From: Bacillus sp. SORGH_AS_0510
GTDB lineage: Bacteria; Bacillota; Bacilli; Bacillales; Cytobacillaceae
Length of the DNA: 64,000 bases
Direction of reading: 5' to 3'
Assembly (NCBI RefSeq): GCF_030818775.1
Contig: NZ_JAUTAU010000001.1
Span: forward strand, 2,422,001-2,486,000
The notes under the pieces: model-generated
What the model saw: the letters and a program-made list of their open reading frames with translations, nothing else
Databases searched by the model: none
What the model was told of the DNA's origin: nothing
Made by a program: the position numbers and the translations under genes
Shown here: piece by piece, positions 53,566-61,880 of the stretch
Layout of the letters: each line of letters starts with the position of its first letter
Numbering within the stretch: position 1 is the stretch's first letter

Positions 53566-54553
53566 TTATTGATTATATTCTTTTTCAATTTCCTTTGTAC
53601 TTCTAACTGTATCGATCGGGCGTACAAGTTTTTCGATTTGATTACGTTTTGTCTCTAGAAATGGAGGTAAGGATAGTTTTTCTCCGAGGCTTTCATATTG
53701 TTCATCACCCATAAATCCAGGACCATCTGTAGCGAATTCAAATAAGATTTGAGGTGCTACTCTTACGTATAAAGATCCAAAGAAGTAGCGATCAACAAAT
53801 CCAGAGGTACCAAAGCCAAAACTCTCAATTCGGTTCATCCATTCTTCTAAAACCTTACGATCCTCCACACGAAAGGCAGCGTGATGAACAGTACCATATC
53901 CTTGTTGAGATGGGGGCAGTACTGCATTGTATTCCACCACCACTTGTGCACCATTACCACCTTCACCTACTTCAAATAAATGTAAAGCTCCTTCTTGGTC
54001 AATCTCTTTAAATAATAGAACTTTTTCCATCATTTCTTTAAAGTAATCAAAATTAGCTACGCGAACAAAGAGTGGCCCTAATCCTGTAATGGCATATTCT
54101 AATGGAATTGGGCCCTTTTGCCAAGGTGTACCGCTAGAAACTCCTGTATTTTTTTCGTCTGAAATTAATTGGTACTGTTGATCATCAAAATCTATGAAGG
54201 ATAGAGTTTTTTTACCAAATAATTTCTTGATGCCACTATGTTTTACATTTAATCGATCAAATCGTTTTTCCCAGAACTCTATTGCTGCATCATTTGGTAC
54301 ACGAAAGGATGTTTTCGCAATTTCATTTGTCCCATGGACTCCTTGTGGAATACCAGGGAAATCAAAGAAAGTCATATCGGTGCCAGGGCTGCCAGTATCA
54401 TCGGCAAAAAATAAATGGTAAGTCTGGATATCATCCTGATTAACCGTTTTCTTTACTAACCGCATTCCTAATACATAAGTGAAAAAATTCATAATTTTTT
54501 TCTGCACTGCTTGTAATAGCCGTAACATGGTGAATGCCTTTTAATCCGTTCAT
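53566..54553 (-). pseudogene. Frameshifted ring-cleaving dioxygenase (MhqA/MhqE/MhqO family)
   Basis: The long open part (from 54528) encodes a two-domain VOC/glyoxalase-fold dioxygenase: FFTYVLGMRLVKKTVNQDD, FFDFPGIPQGVHG, GTVHHAAFRVEDR. Its first 14 residues (MLRLLQAVQKK...) are out of frame: the conserved start MNGLKGIHHVTAITSSAEKN is encoded in the other frame from ATG 54553, after GGAGG. One base too many near 54487-54500, in a run of six or seven identical bases, separates the two parts. The repaired protein would be 328 aa. Family members protect against quinones and catechols. An MhqR-type operator lies upstream. Confidence 0.82.
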
Positions 54554-54637
54554 CAAAAGTCCTCCAATCATTTCTTTTAAGGTTTGTCTATATTATTCCA
54601 ACATTAAGTAATCAATAAAATTTATCTCAAATTAATT

Positions 54638-54655
54638 TATCTCTAATTCGAGATA
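54638..54655. promoter_or_regulatory. MhqR-type operator
   Basis: TATCTCTAATTCGAGATA is an imperfect palindrome equal to the B. subtilis MhqR box (TATCTCGAATTCGAGATA) except for one base. A half-site TATCTCAAATT lies just beside it. It sits between the dioxygenase gene and the divergent small gene. Confidence 0.75.
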
Positions 54656-54748
54656 AATAATATCATGTTCCTTTTTTCCTGTCAATATCATGTAAGAATG
54701 AACAAATTTATTCCGTTTATAATAATTAACAAAAAGGAGGGAGTCAAT

Positions 54749-54883
54749 ATGGATGGAAAGTATAATACAAACGATGACGCAACTGTTGAATTAAAAAAAG
54801 CATTAAATAAGAGTACAGCTAGCAAAAATCCAAATATGAGTGAAGCAGAGAGGAAAATGAAATTTCAAAGTAGGAAAAACTAA
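54749..54883 (+). CDS. 44-aa hydrophilic protein
   Basis: AAAGGAGGG lies eight bases before the ATG. The product is highly hydrophilic and Lys/Asn-rich (KYNTNDDATVELKKALNKS, then SEAERKMKFQSRKN), without hydrophobic core or Cys, as in small spore or stress proteins. I do not recognise a family. A second small gene follows 35 bases later and probably shares its transcript. Confidence 0.65.
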   Translation: MDGKYNTNDDATVELKKALNKSTASKNPNMSEAERKMKFQSRKN

Positions 54884-54918
54884 GGGATAGGTCAAGTGAT
54901 TTTTGAGAGGTGAACAAA

Positions 54919-55065
54919 TTGACGGGAAAACATCCAATAGAATATACGGGTAAAGTCTTGGATCAAAGGAATGATCTTACTGGTCCAGATGATGGGCAGG
55001 GAACATATCCAGCGCGACCCAAACATGTATCGATTGAGAAGCAAAGTAATAATAAAGGTAAGTAG
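54919..55065 (+). CDS. 48-aa hydrophilic protein
   Basis: TTG start after GAGAGGTG. The 48-aa product (TGKHPIEYTGKVLDQRNDL, then GPDDGQGTYPARPKHVS) is polar, Gly/Pro-rich and probably disordered. It pairs with the 44-aa gene upstream and both precede a terminator. The composition is compatible with a minor spore protein, but that is a guess. Confidence 0.6.
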   Translation: MTGKHPIEYTGKVLDQRNDLTGPDDGQGTYPARPKHVSIEKQSNNKGK

Positions 55066-55099
55066 CATGTAAGAGAAAAATTGCAATTATTTTTAGGAA

Positions 55100-55126
55100 G
55101 AGGAGGGGAGGAAGCCTCCTCTTTTT
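55100..55126 (+). terminator. Terminator after the two small genes
   Basis: AGAGGAGG and CCTCCTCT with a seven-base loop, followed by TTTT. Confidence 0.8.
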
Positions 55127-55211
55127 AATGATTGGTAAGCATTTAAGTTTGTTTCCTGAATTACTATTGCTAGTATAGTAATATATTTTAATAAGAAAGG
55201 ACAAATTTAAT

Positions 55212-56213
55212 ATGACATCAATTCATATACCCGTTTCCGTCCTTAATCTAGCACCAATTCGTGAGGGACAAACACCTAAACAAGCAATTGATTCGATGGT
55301 AGATTTGGCACAAGCGGTAGAAAAACTGGGCTATAAACGCTATTGGATCGCAGAACATCACAACACACCTACTCTAGTTAGTTCAGCAACGTCGATTTTA
55401 ATTAAACATACATTAGAGCATACAAATACCATACTTGTGGGGTCTGGTGGAATCATGCTTCCAAATCATGCTCCGTTAGTAGTTGCGGAACAGTTCGGTA
55501 CGTTGGCAACTATCTATCCAAATCGTGTGGAATTAGGTCTAGGCCGTGCACCCGGTACAGATATGATGACAGCAAATGCATTAAGACGATCGAAAAATGA
55601 CTCTGTATACACTTTCCCAGAGGATGTTAAAGCACTTCTTACCTATTTTGGTCCAGAAGATATCCAGAGTTATGTGAAAGCATATCCTGGCGTTGGAACT
55701 AATATACCGCTCTATATATTAGGTTCTTCTACAGATTCGGCTTATTTAGCGGCAAGTTTGGGGCTGCCATATGTTTTTGCTTCCCACTTTGCACCAAGAT
55801 ATATGGAAGAAGCTATTAAGATTTACCGTAGTCGATTCCAGCCTTCTGAATACTTGGATCAACCATATATGATGGTATGTTTAAATGTGATTGCAGCAGA
55901 GACGGATGAGGAAGCACAGTGGTTGTCAACGACCATGCAGCAATTTTTCCTAAATGTGGTGCGTGGTTCGAGAAATCCATTACAGCCTCCTGTTGAAGAT
56001 ATGGATAAGATTTGGAATCCAATGGAAAAAGAAATGGCTGCTTCTATGTCTAGTGTGACGCTTTTAGGTAGTAAAGAGACAATCAGGAATCAATTAACAT
56101 CCTTCCAAAATTACTATGAAGTGGATGAAATTATGGCTGTTTCATACATCTATGACCCAGAAAAACAAAAACGGTCATACGAAATTTTAAAAGAAGTTGT
56201 TGATGGTAAATAA
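55212..56213 (+). CDS. LLM-class flavin-dependent oxidoreductase
   Basis: A 333-aa bacterial-luciferase-like monooxygenase barrel: [38 protein letters not shown] and [20 protein letters not shown] are typical of the YwcH/YtmO-like group. It would use reduced FMN to oxidise an unidentified substrate. ATG follows AAAGGAC. It is monocistronic and directly followed by the 44-bp palindrome, which may serve as terminator. Confidence 0.87.
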   Translation: MTSIHIPVSVLNLAPIREGQTPKQAIDSMVDLAQAVEKLGYKRYWIAEHHNTPTLVSSATSILIKHTLEHTNTILVGSGGIMLPNHAPLVVAEQFGTLATIYPNRVELGLGRAPGTDMMTANALRRSKNDSVYTFPEDVKALLTYFGPEDIQSYVKAYPGVGTNIPLYILGSSTDSAYLAASLGLPYVFASHFAPRYMEEAIKIYRSRFQPSEYLDQPYMMVCLNVIAAETDEEAQWLSTTMQQFFLNVVRGSRNPLQPPVEDMDKIWNPMEKEMAASMSSVTLLGSKETIRNQLTSFQNYYEVDEIMAVSYIYDPEKQKRSYEILKEVVDGK

Positions 56214-56224
56214 TAATAAAAAAA

Positions 56225-56268
56225 GGGGACAGTCCCCCGCTGCTTTAAAGCAGCGGGGGACTGTCCCC
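56225..56268. repeat. 44-bp palindromic repeat, copy 2
   Basis: A perfect palindrome except for the loop: GGGGACAGTCCCCCGCTGC and GCAGCGGGGGACTGTCCCC around TTTAAA. Outer 15 bases equal those of copy 1 (24701-24744); the inner bases differ but still pair, showing compensatory change. It lies between convergent genes, 12 bases from one stop and 8 from the other. Confidence 0.88.
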
Positions 56269-56275
56269 AAATTAT

Positions 56276-57622
56276 TTATACGAATAAGCTTATAAATAAG
56301 ATAAATACTAGACCACTTACAGAGATGATGGTTTCAAGCAGTGTCCATGTTGCGAAGGTTTCTTTCATACTTAGTCCAAAGTATTCCTTAAACATCCAGA
56401 ACCCAGCGTCGTTTACGTGTGAAGCGATTAAGCTACCAGCACCAGTTGCTAATACAACTAATGCTAAGTTTACATCAGATTGACCTAACATCGGAATAAC
56501 TAATCCAGCAGTTGTTAGTGCTGCAACGGTTGCAGAACCTAATGAAATACGTAGGATCGCTGCAATAATCCATGCTAGTAGAATTGGTGAAATATTAGTT
56601 CCTTTAAATAATTCGGCTACATAATCACCTACATGACCATTTATTAAAACTTGTTTGAAGGCACCGCCGCCCCCAATGATTAAAAGCATCATGCCAATGT
56701 GTGAAATCGCTTCAGTACAAGAGTCCATTACCGTTTTGATCGGTATTTTTCTTGCCAATCCCATTGTATAAATAGCAACTAATAAAGAGATTACCATTGC
56801 AGGAGATGCACCACCAACAAAACGGATAATGGCTAGGAAAGTACTATCTGCAAATCCCATAGTTTTTTGAAGTAAAGTTAAAATTGTAGCAATTGACATT
56901 AAGATTACAGGAAGCATTGCAGTAAAAACACTGATGCCAAATCCAGGTGTGTCTTCTAGTTTAAATGTTTTCAGTTCACCTAATGAGGCAATATCCCCAG
57001 TTTTTGTAAATGATGCAGGCACCATTTTTTTAGCAAGTTTAGTAAATAAAGGTCCAGCAATAATAACAGTTGGAATAGCAATAATGAAACCGTAAAGTAA
57101 TACTTCACCAAGGTCAGCACCAAATTCACCTGCAATAGTAGTTGGTCCCGGATGTGGTGGTAAAAAGCCGTGTGTTACAGATAAAGCTGCAGCCATTGGA
57201 ATTCCAAGATATAGAATAGAAACTTTTAATTGTTTAGAAATAGCAAATACGATTGGAATTAATAAAACAAGTCCTACTTCAAAAAATAAAGCGATTCCAA
57301 TAATGAACGAAGCAGCCACTACAGCCCATTGAATATTTTTTTCGCCAAATTTATTAACGAGAGTCATCGCAATTCGTTGCGCGCCTCCTGAATCAGCAAT
57401 TAATTTCCCAAGCATTGCACCAAGTCCAAAAATTAATGCTATATGTCCTAGTGTTCCGCCTAATCCAGCCTCAATCGTTGCGATGATTTCATCTAATTTC
57501 ATTCCAAGTGCAATAGCGACACCGAATGAAACAATGATAAGTGAAACAAATGTGTTCAATTTAAAACCCATGATTAAAATAAGTAAAGCAATGATACCAA
57601 TTGCTACAATAACCAATGGCAT
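56276..57622 (-). CDS. gntP: Gluconate permease
   Basis: A 448-aa GntP-family proton symporter with 12-14 hydrophobic segments. Family segments include FGLGAMLGKLIADSGGAQRIA, HGFLPPHPGPTTIAGEFGAD and GAGSLIASHVNDAGFW. It is the last gene of the gntR-gntK-gntP cluster; gntZ, found in B. subtilis, is not present. A GGGGGAA site precedes the ATG. The 165-base gap to gntK holds a hairpin, a cre site and a possible promoter. Confidence 0.92.
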   Translation of the reverse strand: MPLVIVAIGIIALLILIMGFKLNTFVSLIIVSFGVAIALGMKLDEIIATIEAGLGGTLGHIALIFGLGAMLGKLIADSGGAQRIAMTLVNKFGEKNIQWAVVAASFIIGIALFFEVGLVLLIPIVFAISKQLKVSILYLGIPMAAALSVTHGFLPPHPGPTTIAGEFGADLGEVLLYGFIIAIPTVIIAGPLFTKLAKKMVPASFTKTGDIASLGELKTFKLEDTPGFGISVFTAMLPVILMSIATILTLLQKTMGFADSTFLAIIRFVGGASPAMVISLLVAIYTMGLARKIPIKTVMDSCTEAISHIGMMLLIIGGGGAFKQVLINGHVGDYVAELFKGTNISPILLAWIIAAILRISLGSATVAALTTAGLVIPMLGQSDVNLALVVLATGAGSLIASHVNDAGFWMFKEYFGLSMKETFATWTLLETIISVSGLVFILFISLFV

Positions 57623-57712
57623 TGTAAATTCCCCCTATGATGTTTAATTTATTTTTTTCCGCGGTAGCGGTAGTAACACCCAAATTCATAGTGTCTTCCC
57701 AGAATAACCTCT

Positions 57713-57726
57713 GGTAAGCGCTGTCA
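57713..57726 (-). promoter_or_regulatory. cre (CcpA) site upstream of gntP
   Basis: On the minus strand TGACAGCGCTTACC matches 13 of 14 positions of the cre consensus. It overlaps TTGACA (minus strand, 57722-57727), a candidate -35 box, so CcpA could block a secondary gntP promoter. The -10 box is weak (TATTCT, 15-base spacing). Confidence 0.55.
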
Positions 57727-57752
57727 AAATAATGAAATTGTTTTAACCGTTA

Positions 57753-57777
57753 GCGGGGGAGAATAGTGAATCCCCGC
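57753..57777 (-). promoter_or_regulatory. Stem-loop between gntK and gntP
   Basis: GCGGGG and CCCCGC enclose 13 bases just past the gntK stop. No T run follows on the minus strand, so it may be an mRNA processing or stability structure rather than a full terminator. Confidence 0.45.
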
Positions 57778-57787
57778 TTAGGTTTAT

Positions 57788-59323
57788 TTACTTTATTAAG
57801 CTTCTTTGGTACTTCGCAAGTTTTGTATAATCCTCTTCTAATGACCTAGATAGGCTGATGAAGATTGGAACTAGATTCCTGTATTCTGTTGCTGCATTCT
57901 CTTTTGGTGTATGTTTGAAGGTGCTGCCAATCATTTCTGAGGCTACATCAAATGAATCAATCTTTCCTGTGGCATAAAGACCTAAAATACAAGCACCTAA
58001 ACAAGAGCTCTCGTAACTCTCTGGTACTACAACGTCTAAATCGAATATATCTGCCATCATTTGACGCCAAACATCTGATCGTGCAAATCCACCAGTTGCT
58101 TGTATACGTGTAACTGGACCTTCCATACACTCAACTAGAGCCAAAAATACTGTATATAAATTGAAGATAACACCTTCTAATGCTGCTCGAATCATATGTT
58201 CCTTCTTATGTGACAAGGTTAATCCGAAAAATGAACCACGGACATCAGGATTCCATAAGGGAGCACGTTCACCAGCCAGGAATGGGTGGAAGAGTAACCC
58301 GTCAGACCCAGGTCTAACGCGTTCAGCAATCTTGGTTAATACATCGTAAGGGTCAATTCCTAGTCTTTTAGCTGTCTCAACTTCTGAGGCAGCAAACTCA
58401 TCTCTTATCCAACGAAGTACCATTCCGCCATTATTAACAGGACCACCAATTACCCAATGCTTGTCCGTTAATGCGTAACAAAAGATTCGTCCTTTATCAT
58501 CCGTTTGAGGTTGGTCAATTATGGTACGGATTGCTCCACTTGTACCAATTGTTACGGCAATTTCGCCTTTTCCAATCGCATTTACCCCTAAATTTGAAAG
58601 AACGCCATCACTAGCACCAATTACGAAAGGAGTCTGTGGATCAATACCGATTTGTTTAGCTAATTCAAGATTACAATTTGTAAAAATCTCAGTGGTTGGT
58701 ACGAGTTTGGATAGTTGGTCACGGGTAATGCCCGCAATTGATAAAGCTTCTTCATCCCAATCCAAATTTTTTAAATTCATCATGCCCATAGATGAAGCCA
58801 AAGAATAGTCAACCACATATTGATCAAAGAACTTCTTAAAAATGTATTCTTTAATCCCTATATATTTTTTTGTTTTCGCAGCGATTTCCGGAAGATCATT
58901 TACTATCCAAGTAATTTTACTTAATGGAGACATTGGATGGATAGGGGTTCCAGTACGTTTATAGACTTCATGCCCATTTAGTTCATCTTTAATTTTATGA
59001 GCCCATCCTTCACTGCGATTATCTGCCCAGGTAATGCATGGTGTCAGTGGTTGGTCATTTTCGTCAATGGCTATCAGGCTATGCATTGCACTGCTAAATG
59101 AAATGAACAAAATCTTTCTCTGAGTATGGTTTTTCATGATTTTTGTCATGGCAGTAAGGACAGCCGCAAAAATCTCTTCCGGATCCTGTTCAGCAGTTGA
59201 AATATCGGGCGTATAAAGAGGGTAACCGATATTTTCTTGTTGAATAACTTTGCCTTGTTCGCTGAATAATACTGCTTTAGTACTTGTTGTACCGATGTCA
59301 ATACCTAACATATAGCTAGTCAT
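57788..59323 (-). CDS. gntK: Gluconokinase
   Basis: A 511-aa FGGY-family kinase phosphorylating gluconate to 6-phosphogluconate. Visible are the N-terminal phosphate loop LGIDIGTTSTKAVLFSEQGK, TPCITWADNRSEGWA, the second phosphate motif VTIGTSGAIRT and FHPFLAGERAPLWNPDVRG. Length matches B. subtilis GntK (513 aa). It overlaps gntR by eight bases and is co-transcribed from the gntR promoter. Confidence 0.93.
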   Translation of the reverse strand: MTSYMLGIDIGTTSTKAVLFSEQGKVIQQENIGYPLYTPDISTAEQDPEEIFAAVLTAMTKIMKNHTQRKILFISFSSAMHSLIAIDENDQPLTPCITWADNRSEGWAHKIKDELNGHEVYKRTGTPIHPMSPLSKITWIVNDLPEIAAKTKKYIGIKEYIFKKFFDQYVVDYSLASSMGMMNLKNLDWDEEALSIAGITRDQLSKLVPTTEIFTNCNLELAKQIGIDPQTPFVIGASDGVLSNLGVNAIGKGEIAVTIGTSGAIRTIIDQPQTDDKGRIFCYALTDKHWVIGGPVNNGGMVLRWIRDEFAASEVETAKRLGIDPYDVLTKIAERVRPGSDGLLFHPFLAGERAPLWNPDVRGSFFGLTLSHKKEHMIRAALEGVIFNLYTVFLALVECMEGPVTRIQATGGFARSDVWRQMMADIFDLDVVVPESYESSCLGACILGLYATGKIDSFDVASEMIGSTFKHTPKENAATEYRNLVPIFISLSRSLEEDYTKLAKYQRSLIK

Positions 59324-60047
59324 TTTCTTGCACTACTCCTTTAGATAGCATTTGTTGCGACATCCAAAGGTCTTCTACCTTACCTTGAACATCATCAAAG
59401 TTTTGATGTAAAGATTGAATCATGAGGTCTCTATTCTTAGTTTTGATGGCTTCAATATAAAGTTGGTGATTTTCAATAATGCGTGAGAAATCTTCGTATT
59501 TTTCCTTTAATCGTGCGCGCATCGATAAAAGAATGAATGCCTCCATAACAGGTTTTGCATTATTCCAAATCATCATGATATAGGAATGATTGATTGCCCG
59601 TATGATGGTTTCATGGAATAACACATCTTGATAGGAGAATTCGTCAGCATCCTTGTATTTGATTGCGATTTTCATCATTTCAAGGATCTTACTTAATTCT
59701 TTAACTAACTCAGTTGAGTCTTGCTTGTCAAGTCGTTCAAACACAAAGGTTTCTATCAGTAATCGCACATCATATATTTCTTCAATTTCTTTCTCTGTTA
59801 AACCAATGACCACTGCACCCATTCTTTCTAATCGAATGATATTTTCAGACGCTAGTATTTTTAATGCCTCACGAATAGGAGATCGGCTTACATTAAAATC
59901 AGCAGCTAGCTTATTTTCTGATAATATGGTACCGCTTTCAATCAAACCAGAAATAATACGCATTCTGAGTTCGTATGTTACACGGTCACCTGTAGAAGCT
60001 TTTGAGAGCCATTTTTGGGGATACAGTAATTCTGTTCCTTCTATCAT
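59316..60047 (-). CDS. gntR: Gluconate operon repressor GntR
   Basis: A 243-aa GntR/FadR-type regulator: winged-helix (about residues 20-85; KLAADFNVSRSPIREALKIL) and an FCD effector domain with metal-ligand-like residues (YDVRLLIETF, FHETIIRAINH). In B. subtilis GntR represses gntRKPZ and is released by gluconate. The operator palindrome is found 26 bases upstream of the ATG. GAAGGTG is the ribosome site. Confidence 0.92.
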   Translation of the reverse strand: MIEGTELLYPQKWLSKASTGDRVTYELRMRIISGLIESGTILSENKLAADFNVSRSPIREALKILASENIIRLERMGAVVIGLTEKEIEEIYDVRLLIETFVFERLDKQDSTELVKELSKILEMMKIAIKYKDADEFSYQDVLFHETIIRAINHSYIMMIWNNAKPVMEAFILLSMRARLKEKYEDFSRIIENHQLYIEAIKTKNRDLMIQSLHQNFDDVQGKVEDLWMSQQMLSKGVVQEND

Positions 60048-60072
60048 AATTTCACCTTCTTATAAACCAAGT

Positions 60073-60090
60073 ATACTTGTATACAAGTAT
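60073..60090 (-). promoter_or_regulatory. GntR operator
   Basis: ATACTTGTATACAAGTAT is a perfect 18-base palindrome, identical in form to the known gnt operator. It abuts the -10 box of the predicted gnt promoter. Confidence 0.85.
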
Positions 60091-60116
60091 TATAAAACAG
60101 AATTTGAAAAATGCAA
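60089..60116 (-). promoter_or_regulatory. Predicted gntRKP promoter
   Basis: On the minus strand TTGCAT (60116-60111), a 16-base spacer and a perfect TATAAT (60094-60089) precede the GntR operator, so bound GntR would block transcription initiation. Confidence 0.7.
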
Positions 60117-60179
60117 GCGTTTTATTTTTTTTAGTTTACCTCCAAATGCTTTTGGATAATATAGAGTCGAGGTGATAGA

Positions 60180-60362
60180 ATGGCTAACGCAAAAGTAGGA
60201 GATGTGATTTCCTTTAAACGGGATGGTAAAGATTTTGAAGGAGAAGTTTCGGTTATTAGAGAAAATTCCGTAATGGTTAAATACGGTTTCTCGAAAGATA
60301 AAGGAGAACCCCTTATAACAGTTGTTAACCACAAAAATTATAAAGTAAAAAAATCTAAATGA
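60180..60362 (+). CDS. ykvS: DUF2187 family protein (YkvS type)
   Basis: A 60-aa protein with a KOW/SH3-like small barrel: VGDVISFKRDGKDFEGEVSV, SVMVKYGFS and a basic C-terminus YKVKKSK. This equals the B. subtilis YkvS (DUF2187) pattern. GAGGTG precedes the ATG. A ykvT-like gene lies nearby (61878-62522); the two are close to each other in B. subtilis as well. Function unknown; the fold suggests nucleic acid or protein binding. Confidence 0.85.
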   Translation: MANAKVGDVISFKRDGKDFEGEVSVIRENSVMVKYGFSKDKGEPLITVVNHKNYKVKKSK

Positions 60363-60383
60363 AGTAGAGTGAGGTCTCCTCAC

Positions 60384-60422
60384 AAAAAGAACTCTGAAAA
60401 ATGGTTTTTCAGAGTTCTTTTT
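60384..60422. terminator. Bidirectional terminator
   Basis: A 17- to 18-base stem, AAAAAGAACTCTGAAAAA with TTTTTCAGAGTTCTTTTT, between the DUF2187 gene and the convergent coat-like gene. Confidence 0.88.
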
Positions 60423-60456
60423 ATTAGTATTTATGGTGTAGTACTTCCAAGTAACA

Positions 60457-60684
60457 TCAATAATATAAAGGATAGGAAGATCCTGGTGGTCTCCAGGATG
60501 GATTTCCATAAGAACCATAAGTGGTCATTGGGTAATGAGTAACTGGCATTACTTGCGGATAATTAGCGGAGGGGTTATGGTGATTTGGATTATTAGAACT
60601 ATGTTTTAAAGTTGAGTGATTATATTGAGCCAAACAAGCACCAGGGTGTCCGGGATGTTTGCCGGTTGTAATTGTGTATGACAT
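60457..60684 (-). CDS. His/Pro/Tyr/Asn-rich protein, possible spore coat component
   Basis: The 75-aa product is low complexity: HPGHPGACLAQYNHS, NNPNHHNPSANYP and a Tyr/Pro/Gly-rich C-terminus (GSYGNPSWRPPGSSYPLYY). AAAGAGGTG precedes the ATG. Such compositions are common among spore coat and exosporium proteins of Bacillus, but no specific family is recognised. Monocistronic. Confidence 0.65.
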   Translation of the reverse strand: MSYTITTGKHPGHPGACLAQYNHSTLKHSSNNPNHHNPSANYPQVMPVTHYPMTTYGSYGNPSWRPPGSSYPLYY

Positions 60685-60763
60685 TAGCTACACCTCTTTC
60701 TAAAGTTTTCCTTATATAATATGTAAGGCTACTATTTACGTTAAGCGGATTGCCCAGGCATAA

Positions 60764-60816
60764 AAAATAAAGACCGAGGGAGGATTTAAGTCAAATTTTT
60801 CCCAGGGTCTTATTTT
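60764..60816 (-). terminator. Terminator after DUF155 gene
   Basis: On the minus strand AATAAGACC pairs with GGTCTTTATT through a long, partly paired loop, and T residues follow. Confidence 0.6.
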
Positions 60817-60828
60817 TTCGTTACATAC

Positions 60829-61656
60829 TTACATGTACTCTAAAACAGTAAGGAAAATCTCCACTAAGATCAGAATAACAATAATCCATTCAACAAATAA
60901 TCCCCTGATGGAATGACTAATGGTAGAAAAACCATCCATAATATTATATAAAATTTCAGTTTTACTTTTCAAAATTTTATAGCGGTCATTTAATTCGAAA
61001 AAGTCTGTCATTCGGTCATAAAATTCATTGGCTGTACTACTAGACCACGTAATATCTGGTTTATCTAAAATCATAATATAGGCAAGAGTATTATATTCAT
61101 GACGGACAATTTTTGCTGTAGTCCTAGCTAATTCTTTGTTACCAATGCGAAGCCTGCCTTTTTCTAGACGGTCAATCATTGTCTCAAGTTTATCGTGAAT
61201 TTTTCCTAATTGCTCCTCTGTTTTTTCAAGGGCTACTGATTTGGCAAGTACTGTCGAGATTAATTCGGGATAAAAACTCTCGAATATAGGAACAACCACA
61301 TATTCGTCAGTTAATTCTACTAACTGTGCTTCATTAATGTGGAGACAGTAGTCATCCGAATATTTTTCTATATTTTTTAATTCTATGTCAGGCTCGAAAG
61401 AGTAAAGGAACTTAAGTACTTGTGCAATTTCCTCTGCTTCAGAGTGATTAATAAATACAATACTCCCAAAGGAAAAAATAAGTACCATTTGATGTGCTTC
61501 ATTTATCTTTTTGTCGAGGATTGATTCTAAGATTTGTTCTCTAAGGAATAAAGGTTGTTCCCATGTGAATTTTTTTGGTATCCCGCAATGGATGGCAATT
61601 TGGTTTAAATCAATCTCGTTTGTAATAGCAAATGCTTTAAAGGTAATAGCTTCCAT
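60829..61656 (-). CDS. RMD1/YagE family protein (DUF155)
   Basis: A 275-aa protein of the family shared with yeast Rmd1/Sif2-like and mitochondrial RMND1 proteins. Typical are an N-terminal alpha/beta region with FSFGSIVFINHSEAEE, a central helix VLAKSVALEKTEEQLGK, the segment YDRMTDFFELNDRYKILKSK and a C-terminal membrane helix (LFVEWIIVILILVEIFLTVL). It is anchored by its tail with the bulk in the cytoplasm. Start ATG 61656; the GTG at 61665 is an alternative. Bacterial function is not known. Confidence 0.85.
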   Translation of the reverse strand: MEAITFKAFAITNEIDLNQIAIHCGIPKKFTWEQPLFLREQILESILDKKINEAHQMVLIFSFGSIVFINHSEAEEIAQVLKFLYSFEPDIELKNIEKYSDDYCLHINEAQLVELTDEYVVVPIFESFYPELISTVLAKSVALEKTEEQLGKIHDKLETMIDRLEKGRLRIGNKELARTTAKIVRHEYNTLAYIMILDKPDITWSSSTANEFYDRMTDFFELNDRYKILKSKTEILYNIMDGFSTISHSIRGLFVEWIIVILILVEIFLTVLEYM

Positions 61657-61697
61657 GGTTATCACTCTTTTCAGCGAAGTTTTATCTTTTATTTTTT

Positions 61698-61880
61698 GCT
61701 TTGTTAAACTTGTCTGTTGATTTGCGCTCCAGGCACGAGCGGTTCGTGGGCGTTTCGGCGAGCCTCCTCGGCGCTTGCGCCTGCGGGGTGTCCCCTGATC
61801 CGCACTCCCACAGGAGTCTTCGTGCCTTCCGCTCCAATCAACAGGGAATAAAAATCAACAATGTTCTTTAACACAGCCTA
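61698..61880 (-). repeat. About 185-bp palindromic intergenic repeat, copy 2
   Basis: Inverted relative to copy 1 (48346-48531). On the minus strand it begins TAGGCTGTGTTAAAG and includes TGTTGATTGGAGCGGAAGGC, AGACTCCTGTGGGAGT and, at the other side, GCGCAAATCAACA. The first three bases (TAG) are the stop codon of the YkvT-like gene, so the element joined the gene at its very end. Confidence 0.85.

Noticed and set aside
60090..60518. 142-codon minus-strand frame across ykvS
   Set aside because: It overlaps the gnt promoter and operator, the ykvS gene and a strong terminator; its Phe-rich translation is a shadow of ykvS.
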